Shown: positions 40,896 to 49,699 of the stretch, one piece after another | Layout: the number at the start of each line of letters is the position of its first letter | How positions within the stretch are numbered: position 1 is the first letter of the stretch | NCBI GenBank assembly: GCA_947259505.1 | Contig: CAMYLT010000002.1 | Location: 264,598-328,597 of the forward strand | Origin: an uncultured Porticoccus sp. | Lineage (GTDB): Bacteria > Pseudomonadota > Gammaproteobacteria > Pseudomonadales > Porticoccaceae | DNA: 64,000 nucleotides | Direction: 5' to 3' | Notes under the pieces: generated by a model | Databases searched by the model: none | Seen by the model: only the letters and a program-made list of their open reading frames with translations | Told to the model about the DNA's origin: nothing | Made by a program: the position numbers and the translations under genes

Positions 40896-42590
40896 TCAGA
40901 ACAGGCTCAGGGACAGATAGACGGCCAACAGCACCACCACCCAGGTCACGACACTGCCGGTGGGCCAGGTGCGCGCCAGAAGACCGTCTGGTCCGTGGTG
41001 TCTGGAAATGTACGCCAGAACCCAGGCAACCAGTTTCGCTGCTGACGTGCGCAATGCGGTGTTGGCGGCAACGACCACCCCGGTAATCCGCTGGAGAACG
41101 GAGGGCGCCAGCCGCCGGTAGCACCACTCCGCATCCAGGTTCACAGAGGGCAATTCCGGCGGATACATGTGCCGCAGGTTCAGCCACACAAATGCCAGTG
41201 CCGAGAAGAACAACAACTGCGTCTGCGCCAGCACGTGGGTGGCATCGTAGGGATTGTAGCCGGTGTCGTAGGGCAACAGCTGGTACAGCACCTCGGGGAA
41301 TATGCCGATGGTCACACACAGTGCCGCGGCGATGGTCATGGCTAGCAGCATGTTAACCGGCGGCTCAGAAGTCCGAATACCGGCATCGTGGGCAAAGAAG
41401 GCGAAGTAGGGAATCTTGATGCCCGCATGGTGGAACACCCCGGCGGAGGCAAACAACAGCATCAGCCAGATCCACGGGTAGTCATTTTCAATTGCCGCAC
41501 TCATCACCATGGATTTGCTGACAAACCCACTGAACAGCGGGAACGCGGAGATAGAGGCAGCACCAATAATGCAGAGCACCGTGGTTTTCGGCATGCTCTT
41601 GTAAAGCCCGCCGAGTTCCGAACCGTTGATACGCCCCGTCATATGCAGCACGGCACCCATGGACATGAACAACAGTCCCTTGAAGATCACATCGGTAAAG
41701 GCATGGGCCACGGCACCGTTGATGGACAACGCCGTACCAATACCCACACCCACCACCATAAAGCCGAGCTGGTTGATCAGGCTGTAGGCCAGCACCCGTC
41801 GCAGGTCGTTTTCAATCACCGCATAGAAAATCGGGAAACAGGTCATGGCCGCGCCGATATACACCAGCAACTCGGTGCCCGGATAACCGCGCGCCAAGGC
41901 GTACACCGCCACCTTGGTGGTAAATGCGCTGAGGAACACCGTGCCGGTAGGGGTGGATTCCGGATAGGCATCCGTCAGCCAGTTGTGGAAAAACGGGAAA
42001 GCACACTTGATGCCGAAAGCCAGGAAAATCAACCAGCCGTATACGCCATGCAAACCAATCTCGACAAAGGACAGCGAGTCAGCCTCGCGGCTGTAGAGAA
42101 TAATCCCCCCTAGCAACAGCAGACCGGACAAGACCTGAATGATCAGGTAGCGCATACCGACTCGGTAAGACCGCTCGGAGCGACGCGCCCAGACCAGAAA
42201 TACCGAGGTCAATGCCAGCAGCTCCCAAAACACAAACAGGGTCAGCAGGTCTCCAGCGAAGACCGCCCCTAGGGCACTGCCCGCATAAAACATCGCCGCA
42301 CCCTGCTGCATCCGATCCCGCACATGCAGAGAGTAAATAATGGCAATCAGGGCGGCGATGTGGAACAGGTACCCGAACAGAATACTGAGTCGGTCTACCT
42401 TGTGAAGGGTCAACTGAAGATCGAGGAAAGCCAGCTGACCGTAGCTGCCTTCCGGGGTCAACCACAGGTTTACGGCACTGACTACCGGAATCAGCAACAT
42501 CAGCACGGCCCGAGGCGTACCGCTTGTGAACAGCACCAGCGCCCCGGCAAGGTAGAAGAACAGGAACGGCGGCAACTCAAAGGGCATCAT
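40896..42590 (-). CDS. Na+/H+ antiporter subunit D-like (MnhD/NuoL-like), C-terminally extended
   Basis: 564 aa; proton-translocating membrane signature; VFWELLALTSVFLVW, KCAFPFFHNWLTDAYPESTPTGTVFLSAFTTKVAVYAL. Confidence 0.88.
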   Translation of the reverse strand: MMPFELPPFLFFYLAGALVLFTSGTPRAVLMLLIPVVSAVNLWLTPEGSYGQLAFLDLQLTLHKVDRLSILFGYLFHIAALIAIIYSLHVRDRMQQGAAMFYAGSALGAVFAGDLLTLFVFWELLALTSVFLVWARRSERSYRVGMRYLIIQVLSGLLLLGGIILYSREADSLSFVEIGLHGVYGWLIFLAFGIKCAFPFFHNWLTDAYPESTPTGTVFLSAFTTKVAVYALARGYPGTELLVYIGAAMTCFPIFYAVIENDLRRVLAYSLINQLGFMVVGVGIGTALSINGAVAHAFTDVIFKGLLFMSMGAVLHMTGRINGSELGGLYKSMPKTTVLCIIGAASISAFPLFSGFVSKSMVMSAAIENDYPWIWLMLLFASAGVFHHAGIKIPYFAFFAHDAGIRTSEPPVNMLLAMTIAAALCVTIGIFPEVLYQLLPYDTGYNPYDATHVLAQTQLLFFSALAFVWLNLRHMYPPELPSVNLDAEWCYRRLAPSVLQRITGVVVAANTALRTSAAKLVAWVLAYISRHHGPDGLLARTWPTGSVVTWVVVLLAVYLSLSLF

Positions 42591-42885
42591 CAGTATGCCC
42601 CCCGCTCTGTTGCTCGTCCCGATCAGCCGCCTGCTCCCGGCGCAGATAATAGTTCTCGTCCCGCATCAGGAAAGTGCGCATCCACTTGGCCACCAGCACC
42701 AGCAACACACAGCCCACAAAACCATACAGGGCGTAAAATCCCCACAGGTTTTCCCAGGAATGATAAACATGGCGGTGAATCACAAAATCCAGCGCCAGCA
42801 ACAATACACAACAGGCAAACAGTGCGCGGATAACAAAGCGCACGTTAGCGGGCTTGTCGAAAAAATGTGGTTTTTCCGGATTCAC
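42577..42885 (-). CDS. Small two-TM membrane protein in the Mrp-type operon
   Basis: VNPEKPHFFDKPANVRFVIRALFACCVLLLALDFVIHRHVYHSWENLWGFYALYGFVGCVLLVLVAKWMRTFLMRDENYY; probable GTG start at 42885; overlaps the next gene. Confidence 0.75.
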   Translation of the reverse strand: MNPEKPHFFDKPANVRFVIRALFACCVLLLALDFVIHRHVYHSWENLWGFYALYGFVGCVLLVLVAKWMRTFLMRDENYYLRREQAADRDEQQSGGHTDDAL

Positions 42886-42893
42886 GTTTCCCC

Positions 42894-44369
42894 CTATCCG
42901 ATACTTCGCGCCAGCTCGTAAAGTGGCTGCGGAAAGAAGAACAGCAACAGGCACATCAGGGTGGTAATCATTATGGCCAGTAGCGACGCAAGTGGTGCCT
43001 CGCGAATCCCTGAATCTTCACCTGATCCGTAACCAGCAGTGCCATTGGCCGGGAAGAAGGCTTTCAGTGGGATCGGCAACAGGTAGGCAATGTTCAGCAG
43101 CGAACTCACCATCAACACCCCCATCAATAGCCACTGCCCCGCCTCCAGAGTGCCCAAAATCAGGTACCACTTGCTCCAGGAACCGCCTGTAGGCGGCAGA
43201 CCGATAATACTCAGGCTGGCAATGAAAAAGGCCGCCATGGTCAGCGGCATGGCTCGCCCCAGCCCACGCATATCACTGATCTCGGTTTTGTGGCTGGCCA
43301 CCAAAATGGCGCCGGCACAGAAGAACAGCGTGATTTTTCCGAATGCGTGCATGGCAATGTGCAGCGCGCTACCCAGTAACCCGGCGCTGGTGGCCAGCAG
43401 GACGCCGAGGCTGATATAGCCAAGCTGACTGATGGTGGAATAGGCCAGTCGGGCCTTGAGGTTGTTCTGGCGCATGGCTACCAGAGAGGCCGCCAGCACC
43501 CCAAAAGCCACCAGGTACAGCAGCCATTCTGTCACTGCCAGGCTACCCAGGGTATCGAGACCGAATATAAAAACGCCCACCTTAGCCAGGGCAAACACCC
43601 CGGCTTTCACCACAGCCACCGCGTGCAACAAGGCGCTTACGGGGGTAGGTGCAACCATTGCCGCCGGTAACCAGCGGTGAAAAGGCATCACTGCAGCCTT
43701 GCCGATGCCGAACACAAAAAGCACGAGCAACAGTGACAGCAATACTGGGGGAGTATCGTCACCAAAAATGCCGCCTTCCGTGAAGGTCAGAGTTCCGGCC
43801 AGGGCCCAGGTTGCAATGATGGCGGGCAAAAAGAACACGATGGAGGTTCCCAGCAACAGGCCGAGATACGTCCGCCCTCCCCGCCGCGCCTTGTCAGTGC
43901 CCGCATGGGTCACCAGCGGGTAGGTGCTGAGGGTAAGAACTTCGTAAAAAATAAACAGTGTCAACAGGTTATCGGCCAGGGCAATGCCACCGACAGATGC
44001 AATGGCGACAGCGAACAGTGCGTAAAAACGTGTCTGGTTAGCCTCCCCGTGGCCACGCATATATCCGATGGCATAGAGTATGGTCACAACCCAGAGAAAA
44101 CTGGCAATCAGGCAGAACAGCATGCCGAGAGGCTCCAGCCGGAATGAGATGGTCAACCCCGGCAACAGCTCCAGCAGGGTCCAACCACTGCGGTCACCCG
44201 CCATAACAGCCTGGTAAAGTAGGCCGACTGCGGCAACCAACAGAGCGCCTGCCACGAGGGACACCCCTTCCCGCAAGTTCGGGCGCATGCCGGTTAGGGC
44301 AACGCCCGCTGCGGCCAGCAGTGGAATCACCAGCACTGCCTGCATCAGTCCGATCACGGACAGGTTCAC
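42894..44369 (-). CDS. Monovalent cation/H+ antiporter subunit D-like
   Basis: 491 aa; FIFYEVLTLSTYPLVTHAG; AAVMPFHRWLPAAMVAPTPVSALLHAVAVVKAGVFAL. Confidence 0.9.
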   Translation of the reverse strand: MNLSVIGLMQAVLVIPLLAAAGVALTGMRPNLREGVSLVAGALLVAAVGLLYQAVMAGDRSGWTLLELLPGLTISFRLEPLGMLFCLIASFLWVVTILYAIGYMRGHGEANQTRFYALFAVAIASVGGIALADNLLTLFIFYEVLTLSTYPLVTHAGTDKARRGGRTYLGLLLGTSIVFFLPAIIATWALAGTLTFTEGGIFGDDTPPVLLSLLLVLFVFGIGKAAVMPFHRWLPAAMVAPTPVSALLHAVAVVKAGVFALAKVGVFIFGLDTLGSLAVTEWLLYLVAFGVLAASLVAMRQNNLKARLAYSTISQLGYISLGVLLATSAGLLGSALHIAMHAFGKITLFFCAGAILVASHKTEISDMRGLGRAMPLTMAAFFIASLSIIGLPPTGGSWSKWYLILGTLEAGQWLLMGVLMVSSLLNIAYLLPIPLKAFFPANGTAGYGSGEDSGIREAPLASLLAIMITTLMCLLLFFFPQPLYELARSIG

Positions 44370-45862
44370 TGGCCACCCCCCAACAGAGCACTCGCCACAG
44401 CTCCGCTGGTACCCACGGTCAAACGGGTATCAATGCCCAGATAAATATTGACCAGCACCAACAGCCAGGTGGGCACCAGCAATGTAAGAGGGGCCTCCCG
44501 CCGGTCGGGGCCGTCCAACCCTTCCGGCAGTTCATTTTCAGGGGGCTGAAAATAGGCCGCTTCCACCAGCCGCCACACATACACCACGGCGAGAATGGAG
44601 CCTGTCACCACCAGCAAGGCAACAGGCCACATTCCCGCTTCAATGGCCGCCAAAATCAGGTACCACTTGCTGACAAAGCCCACGGTGAGGGGCATCCCTA
44701 TCAAACTCAGCCCGCCGATGACGATGGCAGCCATCGTCCAGGGCATGCGCCGACCCAGTCCCCGAAAAGCGCTGATATCGGCACTGCCGAGGCGATACAC
44801 CACCGCCGCCAAGGCCAGGAACAGGGCACCTTTCATCAGCGCGTGATTGAACAGGTGCAACAATGTGGCCTGCAAGCCGATCGCGGTACCGAAGCCGATG
44901 CCGATGATCATGTAGCCGATCTGGGCGATGCTGGAATAGGCGAACAGCCGTTTGATATCGGGTTGAAAAATGGCCACCAGAGAGGCGACAAACACCCCGG
45001 CCAGACCAAGGGTCAACAGAATGCCGTGCAGGGGCAGGGACGATGAAGCGAACTGCTCCCCGAACACGGAGAAATGCAAACGTATCAGCAGGTAGACCGC
45101 CACCTTGGTCGCCGTGGCAGCCAGGAATGCGGTCACCAGCGACGGTGCGTAGGCGTAGGCGTTGGGCAACCACAGGTGCAACGGGAACAACGCCAATTTC
45201 AGGCACACCCCCACCACAATAAAGACAAAGGCGGTCGAGGCAGTACGGCTACCTGCGGAGTCAGGTATACGCGCTGCAAGATCCTGCATATTCAGGGTGC
45301 CGGTCAGGCTGTACAGGAAACCAATGCCGATGAGGATAAACGTGGCGCCGATGGTGCCGACAATCAAGTATTGGTAGGCAGCCCACAGGGCTCGCCGATC
45401 CCTGCCGTAGGCAATCAATGCATAGGTCGCCAGAGAAGAGATTTCCAGGAAGACAAACACATTAAAGATGTCCCCGGTGGCGACGATGCCCAGCAGACCC
45501 GCCAGGCACAGCAGGTAGGTCACATAGAAAACCGTCTGCTTTTCCAGAGGGATTTCCCGCTCCAGCCCCGTTCCGGCCGCCACGATCACCAGTGTGGCGA
45601 TACCGCTGACCACCAGCATCACGTAGGCTGACAACAGATCAATGCGGTATTCGATTCCCCACGGGGCATCCCAGCCCCCCAGGTCGTAACTCAGAGTGCC
45701 GTGCTGAGAAACCTGATACAGCAACAGCATGCTGATCAATAGGGAGAGTCCGCAGGCCAACACGGTGAAAATCCACACCAGACGTGACCGGTCCAGCAGC
45801 AGACAGGCGGGTGCGGCCAGCAGCGGGACGACTACCTGCAGAATGGGCAGATGGCTCAACAC
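44366..45862 (-). CDS. Monovalent cation/H+ antiporter subunit D
   Basis: 498 aa; VFLEISSLATYALIAYG; LKLALFPLHLWLPNAYAYAPSLVTAFLAATATKVAVYLL; 4-bp overlap with the next gene. Confidence 0.92.
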   Translation of the reverse strand: MLSHLPILQVVVPLLAAPACLLLDRSRLVWIFTVLACGLSLLISMLLLYQVSQHGTLSYDLGGWDAPWGIEYRIDLLSAYVMLVVSGIATLVIVAAGTGLEREIPLEKQTVFYVTYLLCLAGLLGIVATGDIFNVFVFLEISSLATYALIAYGRDRRALWAAYQYLIVGTIGATFILIGIGFLYSLTGTLNMQDLAARIPDSAGSRTASTAFVFIVVGVCLKLALFPLHLWLPNAYAYAPSLVTAFLAATATKVAVYLLIRLHFSVFGEQFASSSLPLHGILLTLGLAGVFVASLVAIFQPDIKRLFAYSSIAQIGYMIIGIGFGTAIGLQATLLHLFNHALMKGALFLALAAVVYRLGSADISAFRGLGRRMPWTMAAIVIGGLSLIGMPLTVGFVSKWYLILAAIEAGMWPVALLVVTGSILAVVYVWRLVEAAYFQPPENELPEGLDGPDRREAPLTLLVPTWLLVLVNIYLGIDTRLTVGTSGAVASALLGGGQ

Positions 45863-46206
45863 TCCAGATCCCTCTGCTGTAGTTCTTCTTCCTCCACCGT
45901 GCCATAGGCGTTGCGAATCCGGATCACCAGCGCCAGCGCCAGCGCCGTGGTGGCAATGCCGACCACAATGGCGGTGAGAATCAGCACATGGGGCAGCGGA
46001 TTGGAATAACTGCTCACGCCCTCGGCAAAAATCGGTGCCGAACCGCCGCTGACCTTGCCGAGACTGATATAGAAAATAAATACCGAGGTCTGGAACAGGT
46101 TGAGACCGATGAGTTTTTTGATCAGGTTGCCCTGCACAATGACGATATAAAAGCCGGTCATCATCAGCAGAATCACTACCCAGTAGTTATAGAGTTCCGG
46201 CAGCAT
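45856..46206 (-). CDS. Cation:proton antiporter subunit C (MnhC/NuoK-like)
   Basis: 116 aa; GNLIKKLIGLNLFQTSVFIFYISLG; PLPHVLILTAIVVGIATTALALALVIRI. Confidence 0.92.
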   Translation of the reverse strand: MLPELYNYWVVILLMMTGFYIVIVQGNLIKKLIGLNLFQTSVFIFYISLGKVSGGSAPIFAEGVSSYSNPLPHVLILTAIVVGIATTALALALVIRIRNAYGTVEEEELQQRDLEC

Positions 46207-47171
46207 CAGGCCACTTCCTCTGAATTTACTGTGGCCGAAGCGAAGGCGTAGAAGATCAGAATCATTGCCGAGGCAACCGTTATGCCGACGCCCAACTCAA
46301 TAACCAGTATCCCCACATGCCGACCAACCAGAGGGTCCGGCAGTAACTGGCTGTAATCGAGAAAATTGCCGCCACTCAGCAGGCAGACCACGCCCACGCT
46401 GCCATAAATCAGCACACCGCATGCCGCCAGTATCTGCAACAGCGCCGGTCGCACCACCCGCTGGGCATTGCCGAAACCAAACAGCATGGCATAGAGGATG
46501 ATGCCGGCGGCAAAGATTACCCCGGCCTGGAAGCCGCCTCCGGGACCGTATTCGCCGTGGAACTGCACGTAGAGCGCAAACAGCAGAATCAACGGAATCA
46601 GCATCTTGCTGACCACCCGAAGCACCCGATGGTCATACATGTTTGCCCGCTCCGTCGCAGAGCCGGGTGACGCGGCGCGGCCAGTAAACAGCAGCCCCAA
46701 CACGCCCATGGCAGCGGTGAAAACCACCACCACCTCTCCGAGTGTGTCGAAACTACGATAGTCCGCCAGCACCGAGGTCACCATATTGGGAATCCCAATC
46801 TCTTTCGGGGACTCCTCGATGTATCGCACGGCCACATGGTTGTGGGGCGGGGCATCGGCGGAACCAAATGCCGGCATATCCAGCGTCCCCAATACCAGCG
46901 CGGCCCCGGTGATGGAGACCAGGAGCAGTGATATCAGCGGGCGCCGATAAGCAGTCTGCTCATTGCGCCCCACCAATGCCAATGCCGCCAGCATCAGCAG
47001 AGGGAAAATGCCCGCGCCCACCGCCGCTTCGGTAAAAGCCACGTCGACAGCATCCACCGACACGAAAAAGCTGGCCGACAACAGGCCATAGATACCGGCC
47101 AGCATGACCGCAGCAAACAGATCACGCAGCCAGGCGATGGCCAATGCGGTGATGGCCAGTAGCAGCAACAA
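46206..47171 (-). CDS. Fusion of DUF4040/MrpA-C-terminal-like and MnhB domains
   Basis: 321 aa; N-terminal DAVDVAFTEAAVGAGIFPLLMLAALAL; C-terminal LFALYVQFHGEYGPGGGFQAGVIFAAGIIL (MnhB). Confidence 0.9.
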   Translation of the reverse strand: MLLLLAITALAIAWLRDLFAAVMLAGIYGLLSASFFVSVDAVDVAFTEAAVGAGIFPLLMLAALALVGRNEQTAYRRPLISLLLVSITGAALVLGTLDMPAFGSADAPPHNHVAVRYIEESPKEIGIPNMVTSVLADYRSFDTLGEVVVVFTAAMGVLGLLFTGRAASPGSATERANMYDHRVLRVVSKMLIPLILLFALYVQFHGEYGPGGGFQAGVIFAAGIILYAMLFGFGNAQRVVRPALLQILAACGVLIYGSVGVVCLLSGGNFLDYSQLLPDPLVGRHVGILVIELGVGITVASAMILIFYAFASATVNSEEVA

Positions 47172-47219
47172 TGCGATGTCCAGTACAAGTTCGATAAGCG
47201 TGCTCCTATCAAGGTTGTG

Positions 47220-47540
47220 TCAGGATGTTTCATTCCTGTCGGGATCGACGCCCAGTCCACCGTGCACTGCCGACTTCGCCAGCGCATGGCTGGCAGTAGG
47301 ACTGGTAATGAGGATGAACAATAGAATTAGCAGCAACTTGAACATCACGATGCCCCAACCCGCCAGGAGCATTAGGCCCAGCAGAATGAGGCTGGCAGCA
47401 AGCGTTTCGGTCACCCCGGCGGCGTGCATCCGGGAGAACACCTCAGGGAATCGCAGCAGCCCGACGCCACCTGATACCAACAGGAAAATACCGGTTCCCA
47501 GACATAAAACGCTGACCCCTTCCAACAACAGCGCGATCAC
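47220..47540 (-). CDS. Monovalent cation/H+ antiporter subunit G (MnhG)
   Basis: 106 aa; GVGLLRFPEVFSRMHAAGVTETLAASLILLGLML. Confidence 0.92.
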   Translation of the reverse strand: MIALLLEGVSVLCLGTGIFLLVSGGVGLLRFPEVFSRMHAAGVTETLAASLILLGLMLLAGWGIVMFKLLLILLFILITSPTASHALAKSAVHGGLGVDPDRNETS

Positions 47541-47809
47541 GGGTTGTCTCCTTGATGCCGATCATTGCTGTATTCGAAGTAACGAAGCACCCCGATGACA
47601 CTGATAAAGTTGATCAGCGCATAGACCAGGGCGATATCCAGAAAGTCTGGCCTGCCGAACAGGAAGCCCACTACCGCAATCAACAACACGGTCTTGGTGC
47701 CGAACACATTGACCGCCAGAATGCGGTCATAGATGGTCGGACCCAGCAAGGCCCGACTCAACGCCATGACCATGACCACCAGCAGTGCAATAACCACTAC
47801 CGTCAACAT
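47537..47809 (-). CDS. Monovalent cation/H+ antiporter subunit F (MnhF)
   Basis: 90 aa; LLGPTIYDRILAVNVFGTKTVLLIAVVGF; 4-bp overlap with mnhG-like. Confidence 0.92.
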   Translation of the reverse strand: MLTVVVIALLVVMVMALSRALLGPTIYDRILAVNVFGTKTVLLIAVVGFLFGRPDFLDIALVYALINFISVIGVLRYFEYSNDRHQGDNP

Positions 47810-48319
47810 CTAGCGCTCCAGCTCCGCCACCCGGCGCCTCATTTCGCCTTCCTGCAGATCTTCAATGCCCTCCCGTGTCAGCGCATGTACCAGCACGGTG
47901 TCATCGTCCATGTCCATTGCCACGGTGCCGGGCGTCAGGGTGATGGCATTGGCATAGATCACCCGCCCCAGGTCGCTCTTCTGGCCGAGTGGAAGGCGGG
48001 TTGAACAGGGGCTGATGGCGCGATTACCCAGCCAGATGAGGCGCACCACATCGATATTGCTGCGAATGATTTTGACGATCAGCCAGCCGAAAAATTTGGG
48101 AAGCCTCCGGGCCAGATGCAACGGCTGGGATTCCTGATCCACTACCGCCAGGCAATGGGAAACCCAGATCACAAAAATGACTGAGGCAAGGCCGAATCCC
48201 AGCAGCAAGAATGAATAGAGACCGGAGTTACCCAGCCAGAGCACGACCAGCAGAAGAAACAGGCTGAGCCGGTATTTCAGGGCATCCGCTCCTGGTTCAG
48301 ACCCGCTTTGGAGTTTCAT
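47810..48319 (-). CDS. Na+/H+ antiporter subunit E (MnhE)
   Basis: 169 aa; AITLTPGTVAMDMDDDTVLVHALTREGIEDLQEGEM. Confidence 0.92.
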   Translation of the reverse strand: MKLQSGSEPGADALKYRLSLFLLLVVLWLGNSGLYSFLLLGFGLASVIFVIWVSHCLAVVDQESQPLHLARRLPKFFGWLIVKIIRSNIDVVRLIWLGNRAISPCSTRLPLGQKSDLGRVIYANAITLTPGTVAMDMDDDTVLVHALTREGIEDLQEGEMRRRVAELER

Positions 48320-48343
48320 CGCTACAACACTCCGAACAGATCA

Positions 48344-48787
48344 TCAGGGACAGGAAAAGTGTTTTTTAAGCACGGTCGAGAGCACCTCCGCTCCACTGGA
48401 GCTGGCTGCTGCCGGGTCCGCTTCACGATTCAGCTTTTCAACCACTTCCTGCAGCGTCAGTTCTGGTGGAAAACAGTAGGGATTGCGACCAATGATGCCG
48501 TCCGGAATCATCTGTCCCCTGGCACGGGTCTCCAACGCCCGCCGCTGGAAGGAGTCGTCTTTCTGGAGGGTGCGTTGATCGATGGCATCCAGATAACCCT
48601 GGATATAGGCGAGGCATGCGGCCTGACCGTCATCGGCGCCACCTTGCCCGACAGGCGATGCCTTACAGGACGACAACAGCGTGTCGCCACTCATGGGTTC
48701 TATGGCCTGCCCCTCGGTAATCATCAGGCTAGTCAACATCAGGAAAACGACAAAATGACCGGTTATGGTTTTCAGTACATTCAGCAC
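48344..48787 (-). CDS. Secreted protein with Rap1a/Tai-like domain
   Basis: 147 aa; signal peptide; CLAYIQGYLDAID and PYCFPPELTLQEVVEKL resemble the Rap1a/Tai fold. Confidence 0.6.
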   Translation of the reverse strand: MLNVLKTITGHFVVFLMLTSLMITEGQAIEPMSGDTLLSSCKASPVGQGGADDGQAACLAYIQGYLDAIDQRTLQKDDSFQRRALETRARGQMIPDGIIGRNPYCFPPELTLQEVVEKLNREADPAAASSSGAEVLSTVLKKHFSCP

Positions 48788-48973
48788 AGGATCACCACTT
48801 GTTATAGTTTCCCCTTACTCTCTCACCCATGCAGCGGAAAAGTATTACGAAAAATGTAACAAAGTGTATCGATCAATCTCTGCCGTGTACTGGCTGATTT
48901 TCTGGTGTAAGGTAGCGGTTGACGCAGCTGCCAGCAGAAAATAACGACTACCACTTCAGCCGGCTGACCTCCT

Positions 48974-49699
48974 ATGAATGCAAACAGTTTTCTGGCATCC
49001 CCCCACATTCTAGTCGTCGACGACAACGAGGACATCCGGGAGTTGGTCTCCCGATTGTTGACCTCCGAAGGCTACAGCGCCACTGTCGCTGGAGATGGCG
49101 ACGAGATGTTTCAGAGACTGACCGAGTCAAAACCCGACCTGATCCTGCTGGATGTCATGTTACCCCACCGCGACGGCTTCGAACTCTGCCGTCAGCTTCG
49201 CTCCGACCCCGGCATGCCGCCGATCATCATGCTCACCGCCAAGGATGAAGAAATCGACCGGGTAGTGGGACTGGAGATGGGCGCGGACGATTACATCGTC
49301 AAACCCTTCGGCGGCCGGGAGTTGATCGCCCGCATCAGGGCTGTATTGCGACGCACCCGCAGCGAAGGGGTGCAGCACACCGGCACCATCCATTTTGCCC
49401 AGTGGCGGTTTATCCCGGCACACATGGAAATCCTCGACGATCACTCTGTAGCCACCCCGCTTTCTGCAAGTGAGACGGCACTGCTGCTCGCCTTTGTGCA
49501 AAACCCCGGTATTCCCCTGTCCCGGGATCGGCTGCTGGACCTCACCAAAGGCCGCAACAGCACGCCCTTTGACCGCAGCATCGATATTCAGGTGAGCCGT
49601 TTGCGACGGAAGCTGAGAGACGACGGCAAACACCCGCAAATCATCAAAACGGCCTGGGGTACCGGTTATATTTTTTCCTCTAGTGTAGAGAAGTCGTGA
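48974..49699 (+). CDS. OmpR-family two-component response regulator
   Basis: HILVVDDNEDIRELVSRLL; DLILLDVMLPHRDG; VGLEMGADDYIVKPF; winged-helix C-terminus. Confidence 0.95.
   Translation: MNANSFLASPHILVVDDNEDIRELVSRLLTSEGYSATVAGDGDEMFQRLTESKPDLILLDVMLPHRDGFELCRQLRSDPGMPPIIMLTAKDEEIDRVVGLEMGADDYIVKPFGGRELIARIRAVLRRTRSEGVQHTGTIHFAQWRFIPAHMEILDDHSVATPLSASETALLLAFVQNPGIPLSRDRLLDLTKGRNSTPFDRSIDIQVSRLRRKLRDDGKHPQIIKTAWGTGYIFSSSVEKS

Noticed and set aside
41388-42113. 241-aa plus-strand ORF in the antiporter operon
   Set aside because: His/Gln/Arg-rich shadow of a membrane protein gene
44321-45046. 241-aa plus-strand ORF in the antiporter operon
   Set aside because: Antisense to two D-like genes; composition typical of the complement of hydrophobic coding sequence
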